A DNA stretch of 64,000 nt from Motacilla alba alba. Its lineage: Eukaryota > Chordata > Aves > Passeriformes > Motacillidae. Below the pieces are notes generated by a model. That model did no database searches. It had not been told where the DNA came from and saw nothing but the letters and a program-made list of their open reading frames with translations. The stretch covers positions 4,627,331 to 4,691,330 of the forward strand of contig NW_024037374.1 in the NCBI RefSeq assembly GCF_015832195.1, in the 5' to 3' direction. How positions within the stretch are numbered: the stretch's first letter is position 1; the number at the start of each line of letters is the position of its first letter. Shown in pieces: positions 10,701-20,630 of this stretch. A program made the position numbers and the translations under genes.

Positions 10701-13315
10701 CTGTGTCTCCACCACTTTGTGTTCCCGGATCGCACCCTATGTTCTCCGGCTGCTCAGCACACAGGAGCCACGCTGGGAGCTGCCCGCTCTGGCGTTCCTG
10801 GTGGAGGTGAGCCTGATGGCCAGCGCTGCCACACTGAGCTGCCTCCCAGCTCTCTGCCCTCTGGTAGCCGCAGCCGCCTGGGACGGTGCCCGTGCCCTGT
10901 GCTGCTGCCTGGGCCCGGCCCTGTGCGGTTCCGGGCTCCTGCTGGCCGGGTCCCCTGTCACTGCCTTGTGCCTTTCAGGTCCTCAAGTGCCTGGACTTGA
11001 GTGAACGTGGTGCTAACAGACTCCTGCAAATCTTGTCAAGGCAGCTGCAGAGCGAGTGCAGGGATAGGCATCGCCTGGCACTCAGGGCCCTTCTCGAGCT
11101 CATTGACGAGCCCTCGATGGTGAGAAGGGGGCAGTGGCTGAGGCTAAGCTGGGGAATGCAGTCGCTTGGGCTTGGCTGGGCTTTGGGCGCTGGGGCAGCT
11201 GCTCCCAGCTCTCCTGCCTCCCGGGTTCAGCCCGAGTGCTTCGGAACAGGCCTTTGGCCTCTGGACCCTGTGGCAGCAGGATGGCATTTCACAAACTTGT
11301 GTTCTGCACAGACTGAAAAAATGTGGAGTCTGACTGAAAGTCTTGTGTGGCTCCTGTGGGACACAGATGGAGAGATAGTTAACATGACAGTCACGCTACT
11401 CAGCTTTATCATCTTGGACAATGACATGCTGATGCCTGGCCCCATTGCACTGCAGCTGGTTGAGGCACTCCTGCCACTCTTTGATCATGTAAGGCTCGCT
11501 GCCCCAGGCACGGCCACTGGCTGCTGCCCGGATACTTTGTGCCCTGTGCATTTGCAGGCCTGCGCCACGCTGAGCCCCGTGCAGCTGATACTGAGGTCTT
11601 TTTCTCTTCCTTTCATACAGGACGATAGCCAGGTGCAGCTACTCTCCATCCTGCTCTTCCGAACATTGCTGACTCTTCCACTGGGAAAGGGAAAAAAGGC
11701 CCTGAAGACACCCCTGTGCCAGAGCCTGCTGCCACTCTTCTTCCACTGCCATGATGAGAATCCGCGTGTGGCACAGGTGAGGACTCGTGGGCTGCTGCTG
11801 TCCCCCTGGCAGGGGTCTTGGCTGCCTCATGCCCTGGTGCCTGCTGGGCTGCAGCCTCCTCCAGGCCTTGGCCCAGGGACGCAGGTCCTGCGCCCTGGGC
11901 TGTGGGGCCATCTCCACGTCTCTGCTGCTCTCCAGGCTTCTCAGGAAACTCTGCTTTCTGTGGCCGAGTTCCTGAAGAGGAGGGATCTCGAAAGACTGGT
12001 GAAGGACAAGGAGCTGTGGAAGTTCACCGAGTGCCTGGTAAGGACAGCCTGGAAGTCCCAGCCTCAGCCTGGAGAAGGCCCTCAGTGTGTGGGGCTGGCA
12101 GCTGCGCCCCTGCCCGCGGCTGCACCCAGGGGCCACGCGGGCTCTTCTCCAGGCTCCTGTGGGCCCGAGGCGGGGGCTGATGGAGACCCGGCCCCGCAGG
12201 GCTGCGGGGCAGACCGGCACCGCGGCTCCCCGGGCAGCAGCCGGCCCTCTGCCCCCTCCGGAGCCCGGCGCCAGCGGCTGCTGGCCGCGCCTCAGGGCTG
12301 CGCGGGCAGGGGAGGCCGGGGCCGGGCGCATGGAGCGCCTGGCCCAGGGGCTGAGCCCGCGCCAAGCCTGCCCTCCTGCTGCTCTCTCCAGCTGGAAGAG
12401 GACAAGAGCCGAGCGGCCGAGCACCTGCACCGGGCCGTGCCCTACCTGCGGAATCCACAGGAGTCCCTGCGAGCGGCAGCCATCAGGTTCATAGGTGAGC
12501 CCCGAGCCCGGGCTCCCTCCCCCCCCCCGCCGCAGCTCGGCCCCAGCCCCGGCTGCTGCCCCGCCAGCGCCGTCCGGGCCCTGGGCCATGGAGCCCTGCC
12601 TGGCCTCGGCGCTGCTGCCGCCCTCTTGCAGCCGTGCCCTGGGGCGGCAGCGGGCGGCAAAGGCCCGGGCTGAGCCCTTCTGGGCCAGCAGGGCGTGCGG
12701 CCACAGCGCTGGCAGCGCCGCGGGCAGGGAGCTGTGCCGCCGGCGCCGTGACAGGCTCTGTGTTCCCAGGGATGGCCGGGCAGCACCTGAGGGGGCAGCG
12801 GGAAGAGCTCCAGCTCATCTGCAACGGTGAGTGAGGGCAGCGGGCTGGCAGCGGGGGCTGGCAGGGGAGCTGCAAGTCCTGTCCTGGCTGCGGAGGGTTC
12901 TGCTCCCTGTGTGGACAAGGGGTGGCGTGGACAGAGCACACTGAGGTTTCAGAGCCGTGTGGGGCATTCGTGGCCAGCAGCTTCAGGCTGATCCCGTTGG
13001 TCCCTGCTCCCTCCTGGCCATGGCTAGAGCGAACTGGGATACCCCTGGCAGGGGACTCTCCTCAGGTCCCCGCGGATCTGGAATCTGACCATGGCTCTGT
13101 TCCTCTCTCTTTCAGCCCTTGAACACCTGACAGAGGACATCAGCAGTGTCGTGTCAGACGTGGCACTTCAAACATTGTATGTCCTCCGAGCACTACGGAG
13201 TGAGCGATATTCCATCTTCCAGAGGCTGCAAGATCAGCTCCACAGGGCATGGAGGACACGGCCTCGTCTGTCGGGGCTGGGCTGGCTGCGGTGCTGGAGC
13301 TCTGCAGAGAGCTGA
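7724..13315 (+). CDS. MROH7-like: Maestro HEAT-like repeat-containing protein (MROH7-like), intact copy
   Basis: Exons read from GT-AG sites with matching phases: 7724-7844, optional 8150-8272, 8645-8709, 8804-8953, 9139-9287, 9610-9757, 10002-10189, 10278-10415, 10692-10806, 10979-11119, 11312-11488, 11621-11776, 11936-12037, 12392-12494, 12770-12826, 13116-13315 (TGA). This gives about 669 residues, or 710 with the duplicated second exon. The start ATG has a strong context (GCCATGG). The product has an acidic N-terminus (about 40-60 residues), then helical HEAT-type repeats to the C-terminus, e.g. RYIHQWLTANRFAEHRLNRT and LLSILLFRTLLTLPL. MROH proteins are helical scaffolds of poorly known function, expanded in birds. 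The family is recognised from the whole-length pattern; the member number is uncertain. No stop or frameshift is seen. Confidence 0.85.
7949..8105 (+). repeat. Pentanucleotide array (TATCC)n then (CATCC)n
   Basis: Near-perfect TATCC units, then CATCC units, within MROH intron 1. The mirrored array at 25833-25979 runs into the assembly gap. Confidence 0.95.
8150..8272 (+). other. Tandemly duplicated MROH 5' exon
   Basis: Near-copy of exon 1 (7724-7844), again encoding MEQRPPRVPKLAW and the acidic tail, and ending at an identical GGTGAGTGG donor. If it is spliced from an AG at 8148-8149, phase is kept and 41 residues are added. The acceptor lacks a pyrimidine tract, so it may instead be an alternative first exon or unused. 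Confidence 0.6.
8328..8467 (+). repeat. Interspersed CATCG/CATTG/CATCC pentanucleotide array
   Basis: Second pentanucleotide array, in the intron after the duplicated exon. It has a higher-order pattern (three CATYG/CATCC units repeated) before homogeneous CATCC. Mirrored at 25475-25617. Confidence 0.9.
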
Positions 13316-13416
13316 TCCCAGAGGCTCTGTCTGCTGGAGCCACCTGAGCCATCGGGAATTTTTTATTTCTTTGGATTGTTCTTTTCTTCTTTTTTTTTTT
13401 TTTTTCTTTAGTATAT

Positions 13417-13443
13417 GAATATAGAATGTGTTATTCTATATTC
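13417..13443. repeat. Perfect 11-bp hairpin at the left arm/spacer junction
   Basis: GAATATAGAAT, a 5-base loop, then ATTCTATATTC. It lies exactly where arm homology stops (about 13433). Confidence 0.85.
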
Positions 13444-14990
13444 ACAGACTCCCAGGAGCTTTCTTTTGCATCCCAGGGCCTGCAGGGCATAGGGGAAGAT
13501 GGGGAAAAGGGTCCTTGGGCTCAGCACATGCAGTGTTGCAGGGAAAATGGCCAGAAGCCCCTTGGCCTTTGGTGGTTCTGCTGAAGCCTTTGTGCTGCCA
13601 GCAGAGTGGGTGGGCGGGGTGGAGCTGTGGGGATCCCTGTTAGACCGGTGCCTGAAAATGGCCACAAGCCCTGTGCCAGGCAGGAACCGCCGTCTGCGTC
13701 CTCCTGCCCGTGTGCTGCTGGCTGCATTGCTGAGGGCTCCCAGGTGCCTCTTGATGTGGCTCCTCTGGAGCTCCTGTGGGGCTGCGGCGCTGCTGCCGGG
13801 CAGCTTGGCCGGGCTGGGGGAGACCCTGAGGGGATGGGGCCACCAAGGGATGAGGGGCTGTGGAAGCCCTGACAGGACAAGGCAGTGGGGAAGGCATGAG
13901 GCAGATGTGGCAGGGAGTGGGGTGGCTGTAACGTTGGCTCAGGGGGGGCAGTGGGCTGGAGACAAAGAGACCACTCACCCTGATGTTCATGTGGCAAACT
14001 GAGAGCATTTATTCTTAAACCCTTCCTTAGAAAGGGCCTTTGAAAAACCCAGTCTGGGAAATTTCATTGGTCTGATCTCTACACCCTTTCAGGTTCTGGC
14101 CAGTGAAATGCTGCAGCCTTGGGAGATGTGACTGGCAAGGCCCCTGTCAGTCACACCAGGGCTGGTGCATTCACACAGTGCTAGCCAGCCTGCGCTGGGA
14201 CACACGGCAACAGAGTGCAAGGCACAGCTCTGGGTGCCGCCCATGAACCTCAGCTCTGGGAGCACTGTCTGCCCCAAGCTCCAGGGGCTGCAGTGGGAGC
14301 CCGGCTGGGCTCTGCCCTGGGGCCATCCTGCAGGGACAGCTGGAAACAGGAAGCATTCCCTTGCCACAAACAGCCAAGCCAGGGCTGCAGGACAGCTGCT
14401 CCAGCCTGGACTGCACTGTTGTGTGCTGTGCTCTGGGACTGGGGCTCCCTGCACACAGCACGGGACTGGTGGGCCAGAGGAGACAGAGAAGCTTCAGCTT
14501 CAGCCTAATTGAGGTGGGTGCGTGGGCTGAGAAGGGTGGGGAGGCTCAAGGGGATTCATGGAGCTCATCCTGCTGCAAGGACAAGGAAAAGGGAGTGGGA
14601 GCTCAGCAGTGAAGGGAGCTGAGGGCTGGAGAGTGGGTCTGAATGACACTAAAATCCCATGGGACCTCTGAGACATTGCTGCTCCTCAGCCAGTGACAGG
14701 ATGAGTCCCTGAGCCTGGGGCTCGGCCTTCCTCGTGGTGAGGGGCATCAAGGAAGGCAACAGTGTGATACAGACTGCAATGGGCTGGGAACTCACTGCAG
14801 GAAAAGAGGGAGCAGTTGGGAAGTAAAAGCCAGGTTGGGTGGGGGAACTGTTCAGAGAAGGGCTGAGCTACAGCTTGAGCAAGCTGAAAAATCTCACTTG
14901 GGGTCATCCCAGACTGATTTCATTTCAGAAGTTATTGAACAAGTTTATTTTTTGGGTGGTGTCATGTTTTCCCTTGGAGGTGCACACTCT
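13444..14990. other. Unassigned palindrome-spacer sequence
   Basis: GC-rich. No recognisable exon or complete repeat. Confidence 0.3.
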
Positions 14991-14999
14991 GCAAACTTG

Positions 15000-16850
15000 A
15001 GCTGTGTTGCCAAAATGCTCAAGCACGTCTGTGCTGCAGGTCCCACCATTTCTTCTTTGGCTGATTCCAGCCCAGTGCTGAGCTCCAGCAGAGCCCTGGC
15101 AGAGCCCAGAGCAGCCTCAGCACCCACAGAGCCCAGGTGCAAGGAGAGAAAGCAGAAGCCACCCGTCAGCTGAGGGCTCCTGTCCCCTTGTCCCAGCCGC
15201 TCGCGGTGCCCAGGCCATGCTGGCTGTGCCCAGAGCTGTGCCCAGAGCTGCCCATCACTGCTGCCTTTGGGAGCAGAGCAGGAGGGCAGGACATGTGCCC
15301 AGCCTGCAGCCGGCCAGGGCACATCCACCTCCTCAGCAGCTGCCCAGAGCAGGATGCTCCTGTGCTCGCTGACATCTCCCAAAAAGCTCTGATCCCACCA
15401 TGCCAAGCAGACAGGGACCCACCTCACACCATCCAGGGCTGGAAGAAAAGCTGGTCCCAAACAATGTCCTCAGCCTTCTCCAAGGGCACGGCCCATCCAC
15501 GCCGCAGCTGGTCCCAAGCACTTCCCAATCCAGACTGGAGCCCACCTAAAATGCTTCCTCTAGAAAAACAAACAGCAAATTACTGAAAATACATTACAGA
15601 CACAAAGGAGCAACAAGAAAAAAGGTCAAAAATCTTATCTCTGTCAGGGGCTTGAGGAAAGCCCAACTGCTGCATGCTAGGGAAAAACACACCCACGGGT
15701 GAGGGAAGCCCAGGCTTTCTTCCTTCCCCCCTGCACTGCCCCCCAAAATAACAGTGATCCCAAAGCAAACAAGAGGAGAGGAGCAGCCCAAGCCCTTCCT
15801 TGCCTGCACAGTAAAGCAGGCCCTGCACAGGTTCTGGAGTCCCACCTGTGCTCCCGCCATGGGGGTTTGTTTGTGTTGTGTAGCAGGCACAGGCCCTGCA
15901 AACCTTGTGCCTTGGCGTTCAGAGACCTAGGACAGGCAAAATGCTGAGTCTGGATGACCAGACAATAGGAGCCCCTCTCTCCCGCTCTTGGACCCTTGCT
16001 TATCTCTCTGTAAGGCTATAGGTCACTTTCCTTTAACCCTTACCATTGGACAATTCTCGATCCCCTCTTGCCCTACATAAACCCCTGTTTCTGCACAGCT
16101 CACCAGAGCTGCTGTCCCTGAGACCCTTCGAGACACTCCGTGGAAGAGCTATAAAGAAGACCAATAAGGACATCTACTCGGAACCTCATACAGTGCTCTC
16201 CTCTCTTTCCTGGTCTTCCAAATGCCTGCTGCATGCCCCAGCTGAGAATCACTAAAGCTGAGTATCACTAAAGCCTTGCTAAGGTGCAGGCTGGAGGCAC
16301 TGCTACAGTTTGGGATGATTAGCCCCCCTCAGAGTCGTGCTATCCGGCTTTGATGCAGCTCCTGGGTACACCCCGTAGCCCAGCCAGCAGCATTAGTGTT
16401 GGGCTGGCCGCCCCAGCCCCAGCCCCAGCCCGGGGCACGGTGGGTGCTGGGGCCTGTTAGCAGGGCCAGGAGCCCACTCCCATTTCATACCCACCCCAGC
16501 CCATGCCCCCAGCCCTGCCAAAAGCAGCTGGGCAGCCGACTGAAGGATCAGCTGCATCTGCCCTAGAAAAGGGGAGAACCTTTGTTTCCCAGCCAGGCTG
16601 TGCAATGCCCAAATCTGGGAGCATCCCCCTGCGTGTGGACTCATCTGCAGATTCCCTGTGGAGCCTGGCTTTGAAGAAGGTGCCAGAATCAAAGTCTATC
16701 ATCTTCAGCTTGCCAGTGGCCAGGTCCCGGAAGAGGTTGTCATCCTTGATGTGCTCCTCGCTGGCTCCAGCAGCAGCAGCCCCACCTGGCACAGCTTCTC
16801 CAGGGGCTCCTTCTCCTTCCCTGGGGTGAGACCAGGCTGTCAGGGAACCA
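15000..16850 (-). pseudogene. PIM-like serine/threonine kinase remnant, duplicate unit 1
   Basis: This unit is a diverged tandem copy of the 16868-18629 unit, with collinear intron landmarks (GCAGGACATGTGCC at 15288 and 17326; the GGCTGGCNGCCCCAGCCCCAG stretch at 16404 and 18035). The clearest coding trace is at about 16640-16800 on the minus strand, where DLATGKLKMIDFDSGTFFK aligns with the kinase activation segment. The DFG motif reads DFD and the HRD catalytic loop is lost (the sequence before it reads EEHIKDDNLFR). No glycine loop, VAIK lysine exon or C-lobe exon was found. An LTR interrupts the unit. It cannot encode an active kinase. Confidence 0.7.
15879..16395 (+). mobile_element. Solo LTR (517 bp) inside the duplicated kinase intron
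   Basis: Flanked by a perfect 6-bp duplication, GTGTTG (15873-15878 and 16396-16401). The sister kinase unit lacks it (about 17995-18030) and serves as an empty site. A TATA-like CTACATAAA lies near 16071. It starts TGTAGC; the right end is ATTA rather than CA. Confidence 0.75.
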
Positions 16851-16867
16851 GAACAAACCAAACCAGC

Positions 16868-19517
16868 TCAGATGGTGGCCACCAGTGCTGGGCAGAGTAG
16901 CTCAGATCCAGCACAAGGTCTGCGTGCTCCCATCTGATGAGCCCTGGGCAGTGACACAGGCAGGACAAAAAAGTCTGGACTCCTTTGCCTCTGATTGCCA
17001 AAGCATGTGTGGAGCTGTAACTTACCAGGGCCCTGCATCACAGTGTGCCCGTGGCTCTCTCCCTTCTTCCAGGGCAGATGAATATCCTGCATCCAAGGAT
17101 CACACAAGAGCTGTTCTAATGAAGGCCTTTCCATGTCCAGCATGGATAAACACCGCCTGATCAGGTCTTGGCACTCTGGGCAGAGAAGCCAGAAACTGCT
17201 GGTCAGTTGGAGAAGGCTCCTGTTGGCTTTGCCCCACTATTCCCATGCCCAGGCCGTGCTGGATGTGCTCAGAGCTGGGCCTAAACTTTCCCATCAATTG
17301 CCTGTTTTGGAGGAGAGCAGGAGAGCAGGACATGTGCCACCTCCTCAGCAGCTGCCAGAGCGGGATGCTGACGAGCCCACTGCTGTCTCCAAACACTGGT
17401 ATTCCCCCCATGCCCAGAGAAGAGGATCCACCTTAAGAGAGCCCTTGTGGCAGCGAGAGCTGCTGGTCCCAGCTGATGGTCTGGCCCCTCCTGAAAGGGT
17501 GCTCCCTGCAGACCATCTGGTGCAGTAGGATGCCCAGGGACCAGATGGTAGCTGGCTTGCCGTAGTACCAGCCAAAGTGGGTCCATTCCGGGGGGCTGTA
17601 TGAGCGTGTTCCTATGGAATATAGACGGAGCTCAGCAGGGGGATGCTGCTGCTCCCAGAGCCTCGCCCCACCATCCCTGGGTGTGCAGGGGCTGCCCCAG
17701 TGGCACAGGGGATGGCCTGCTGCCCTCTCACCAGCACCTGGGACTTGTGTACAGACTTGGGGTTGGAAAAGAAGTCACTGGCATTGGAAGAGGGCAGTGG
17801 AAGCCCCGGCAAGGCCTGACCATGACAACGATAAACCCACTCAGAGCTGGGGAAAACCATGCCCTCATTCTCCCTGCCTGCATTGCCCCAAAAAGCATTA
17901 TGAACCCAAAGCCAACCAGGTGAGTGGAGCAGTTCAAACCCTTTCTCACCTGCATACCAAACCGGCTGGGGCACAGGTTCTGGTGTCCCGTCCCCCCCCC
18001 CCGCTACCCCCACCCACGGGTGTTTTTGTCGGGCTGGCTGCCCCAGCCCCAGCCCCCGTCCTGGGCAGAGTGGTGGGCAAAGGCTGCCAGCAGGGCTGGA
18101 AGCTGCCTCCCCACCCAGCCCTGCTCAAAAGCAACTTGGCTGAAGACTCAGTGCCATGAAAAGCAGGAAAAGGGAGAATCCCTGCTGCCACACCCAGCTT
18201 GGGCTGTGAGATGTTGGGCCATGAAATGCTGGGACTGGGAGCACACCCCTGTGTGGGCTCACCTTCAAAGTGAGGATAGGCTGTGTCTTGCAGGTAGGTG
18301 CCACAGCCAAAGTCGATCAATTTGGCCTGCCCGGTGGCCAGGTCAGCCAGGATCTTCCCTGGTTTGATGTCCCTGTGCAGGACCCCACAGCTGGTGCAGT
18401 GCCGCACGGCCTCCAGCACCTGGCGGAACAGCTCCCGCGCCACCTCCTCGGACAGGAAGCCCCGTGCCCGAATGAAATGCTGCAGGTCCTGAGACTGCTG
18501 CGGGCAATCCAGCACCATCAAGATGTCCTTGGGGAGCTCAAGCCACTCCAGCAGCTGGACCACACCGGGGAAGCCAGTGGACACCTTGGCCAGCAGTACG
18601 ATCTCCAGGGGTGCGCTGGTGCCGTCGGGCTGCGGGAGGAGCACGATGCCGTCAGTGGGGCTGATGCCGTGCCGGGGGTCGGGAAGCCCTCAGCCAGCCC
18701 GGGATGCTCTGTGCCCTGCGCTGGCCCCACGCACGCTCTCCCTCGAGGCGTCCCAAAGGCTCCCACCCTGCCGGGCCTCGGCTCATCCCCGCCCGGCACG
18801 GCCCGGCTTCTCCCGCTGGCCCCACTCACTCACCAGCTCGCCCCAGTGCCGGACGCGCTTCCGTGGTACCCTTTTGATGGCCACCTGCAAGCCAAGGGCA
18901 GCAGCGGGCCCAGCTCGCCGCCCGCCCTGCCCAGCCCCATCCTCCCCCTCCTCTGCCCTCTTCCTGCGCCCGCCGCCGGCCCCGCCGCTCACCGGGGCGC
19001 CGCCCGAGAGCCGCGTGGCCGCGAAGACGCTGCCGAAGCCGCCGCGCCCCAGCAGCGAGCCCAGCCGGTGCTGCTCCTTCAGGCCCCGCTGCGCCTTCCC
19101 TGCGGGCGGGACGTGGCTGTCAGCGCTCGGCCCGGGGCCAGCACCGGCCCCCGAGCGCCCCTCAAGCGCCCCGGGCCGGCCATCGCCAGGCCTTCGCTCC
19201 CTGACACGGGACAGCGGCAGCTCGGGGCCGGCGGCCGCGCTGCCGAGCGGCGGAGCTCGGGCCGGGCGAGCCGCAGCGGAGGCGGCGGCAGCGGCCGCGC
19301 CGCCTGTGTCCTCCGCGGGCCCCGCGAGGAGCCGGGGCCGGGGCCGGGGCCGGGCTCGGGCCGGGCGGAGCCAAAGGGCGGCGATGCCGCCCCAGCCCCA
19401 GGCGCTGATGCCCGCCCAGCAGCGCCGCCGCCAGCACGGCCAGAGCCGGCCGGAGGCGAGAGCGCGGCGGGACGGCCGGGGCCGGGGACGGGCCGGGGGC
19501 ATGGCCCGGCCGGGCAT
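16868..19517 (-). pseudogene. PIM1-like: PIM-like serine/threonine kinase, nonsense-mutated copy (unit 2)
   Basis: Exons on the minus strand: 18993-19517 (ATG 19517 or 19502), 18834-18884, 18263-18629, 17432-17611, 16868-17175. The phases join. Exon 1 encodes an Arg/Ala-rich N-terminus and the glycine loop GRGGFGSV; exon 2 holds VAIK; exon 3 (367 nt) holds the catalytic loop and DFG (LIDFGCGTYL); exon 4 holds SPPEWTHFGWYYG and WSLGILLHQM; exon 5 holds ECQDLIRRCLSM and WMQDIHLP. PIM kinases are constitutively active survival kinases. Two lesions are visible. The catalytic loop reads HRDIKPGK, where kinases have Asn in the last position. A TAA stands at the end of exon 4, just before the ECQDLI exon, where a Gln codon is usual. 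It may still be transcribed but should not yield an active kinase. Confidence 0.85.
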
Positions 19518-19639
19518 GGGGAGAGAGAGAGTGGGAGAAGAGGGGACACCGGGAAAGGGAGACCGGCAGAGGGTGCGGGACTGCGGGAGAGGGAGAGGAG
19601 AAGCGAGAGGGAGTCGATAAAATCACTGGTTTTACTGCT

Positions 19640-19672
19640 GCTGCTGCCGCTGCTTCTGCTGCCGCTGTGAGA
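19640..19672 (+). repeat. CTG/CCG-rich trinucleotide stretch
   Basis: Imperfect CTG, CCG and TTC triplets just upstream of the PIM-like first exon. Confidence 0.6.
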
Positions 19673-19729
19673 TACAAAGCTGTGTTTCGTGTCAGGTACA
19701 CACAGGCAGCATGTGTGCTTGTGATTGTG

Positions 19730-20495
19730 ATATGTATGGAAACTGATCATGGGACAATTAAAGGATGAATTCCAAAAAAATAACTGAGGGAGTAAAGCAT
19801 GGAAGAAGGCATTTAAACTTATCCTTTGTTTGCAATTAACTTTTATAGCATCTGAATTAAAGCTTTAAGGATGTTGCTGCTGGACAGGAACTTTTTGCAC
19901 GTAGCCAAGCATTTAACAGCTTTGCAATAATAACCTTTTGAAGTATAATTTTAGAATATTACTTGTAGTAAGGAGCTTTGAAAATATAAGTTTAGAATAT
20001 ATGTAAAGGAAACATGCTTATCTCAACACCTTAACAAAACAGTAAAAAGAAGCTTGAGAAAGGAAGATGAACATCAACCCAAGGATGGATAGCTTCGACC
20101 AAGGGAAGCTGGACATCACTGCTATGAGATTTATAGTCTTCGCAATTAAAAGGTGGGCCCACATCTGGAGTCTGGACCGCACCATCTGGAAGACCTCTTT
20201 CTTCTTTCGGAAGTCGGACCCCACCATCTGGGAATACTCCTTTCTGGGGTACATCCTGAGAAAAACTAACTCACAATAGTGTATAGAATTGTGACGTAAA
20301 AATTTGGAATAGAAACTGCTGAAAAAAGCTTATGTGCACCCCTATAAATATCTGTACATCCCAACCATCGGTGTGCAGCTGGAGGGAAAACTTCCCCCAC
20401 TCTACCCAGCGCTGTTTTGATCATACTTTACCACATTAATTAATAAATTGATGGCTGCTTAAATATTGGCCTAGACAAGCTTCTTATTTATAACA
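19730..20495 (+). mobile_element. LTR-like element abutting the right arm (left end uncertain)
   Basis: It is AT-rich, with CCTATAAATA (TATA) at about 20340, AATAAA at about 20443, and an end at ATTTATAACA (20495). This is the U3-R-U5 layout of a plus-strand LTR. The 5' end and target duplication could not be fixed. Confidence 0.6.
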
Positions 20496-20500
20496 CTGTG

Positions 20501-20537
20501 AGTCTATGTATTATAACACATTCTATATTCATAGACT
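20501..20537. repeat. Short hairpin at the right arm/spacer junction
   Basis: AGTCTATG (20501-20508) and CATAGACT (20530-20537) pair exactly, straddling the end of arm homology (about 20513). Confidence 0.8.
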
Positions 20538-20630
20538 AAAGAAAAAAAAACAAAAAGAAGAAAAGAACAATCTAAAGAAATAAAAAATTCCCGATGGCTC
20601 AGGTGGCCCCAGCAGACAGAGCCTCTGGGA

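Larger units (their letters stand above)
7950..13433. repeat. Left arm of a ~5.5-kb inverted repeat
   Basis: Nearly every segment reappears as its reverse complement at 20513-25979. The sum of paired coordinates stays within 33942-33946, so only a few single-base indels separate the arms. The spacer is about 7.1 kb. Confidence 0.95.

Noticed and set aside
19099..19101. A possible splice acceptor within PIM exon 1
   Set aside because: The upstream frame is open and continuous through it, so no intron is needed.
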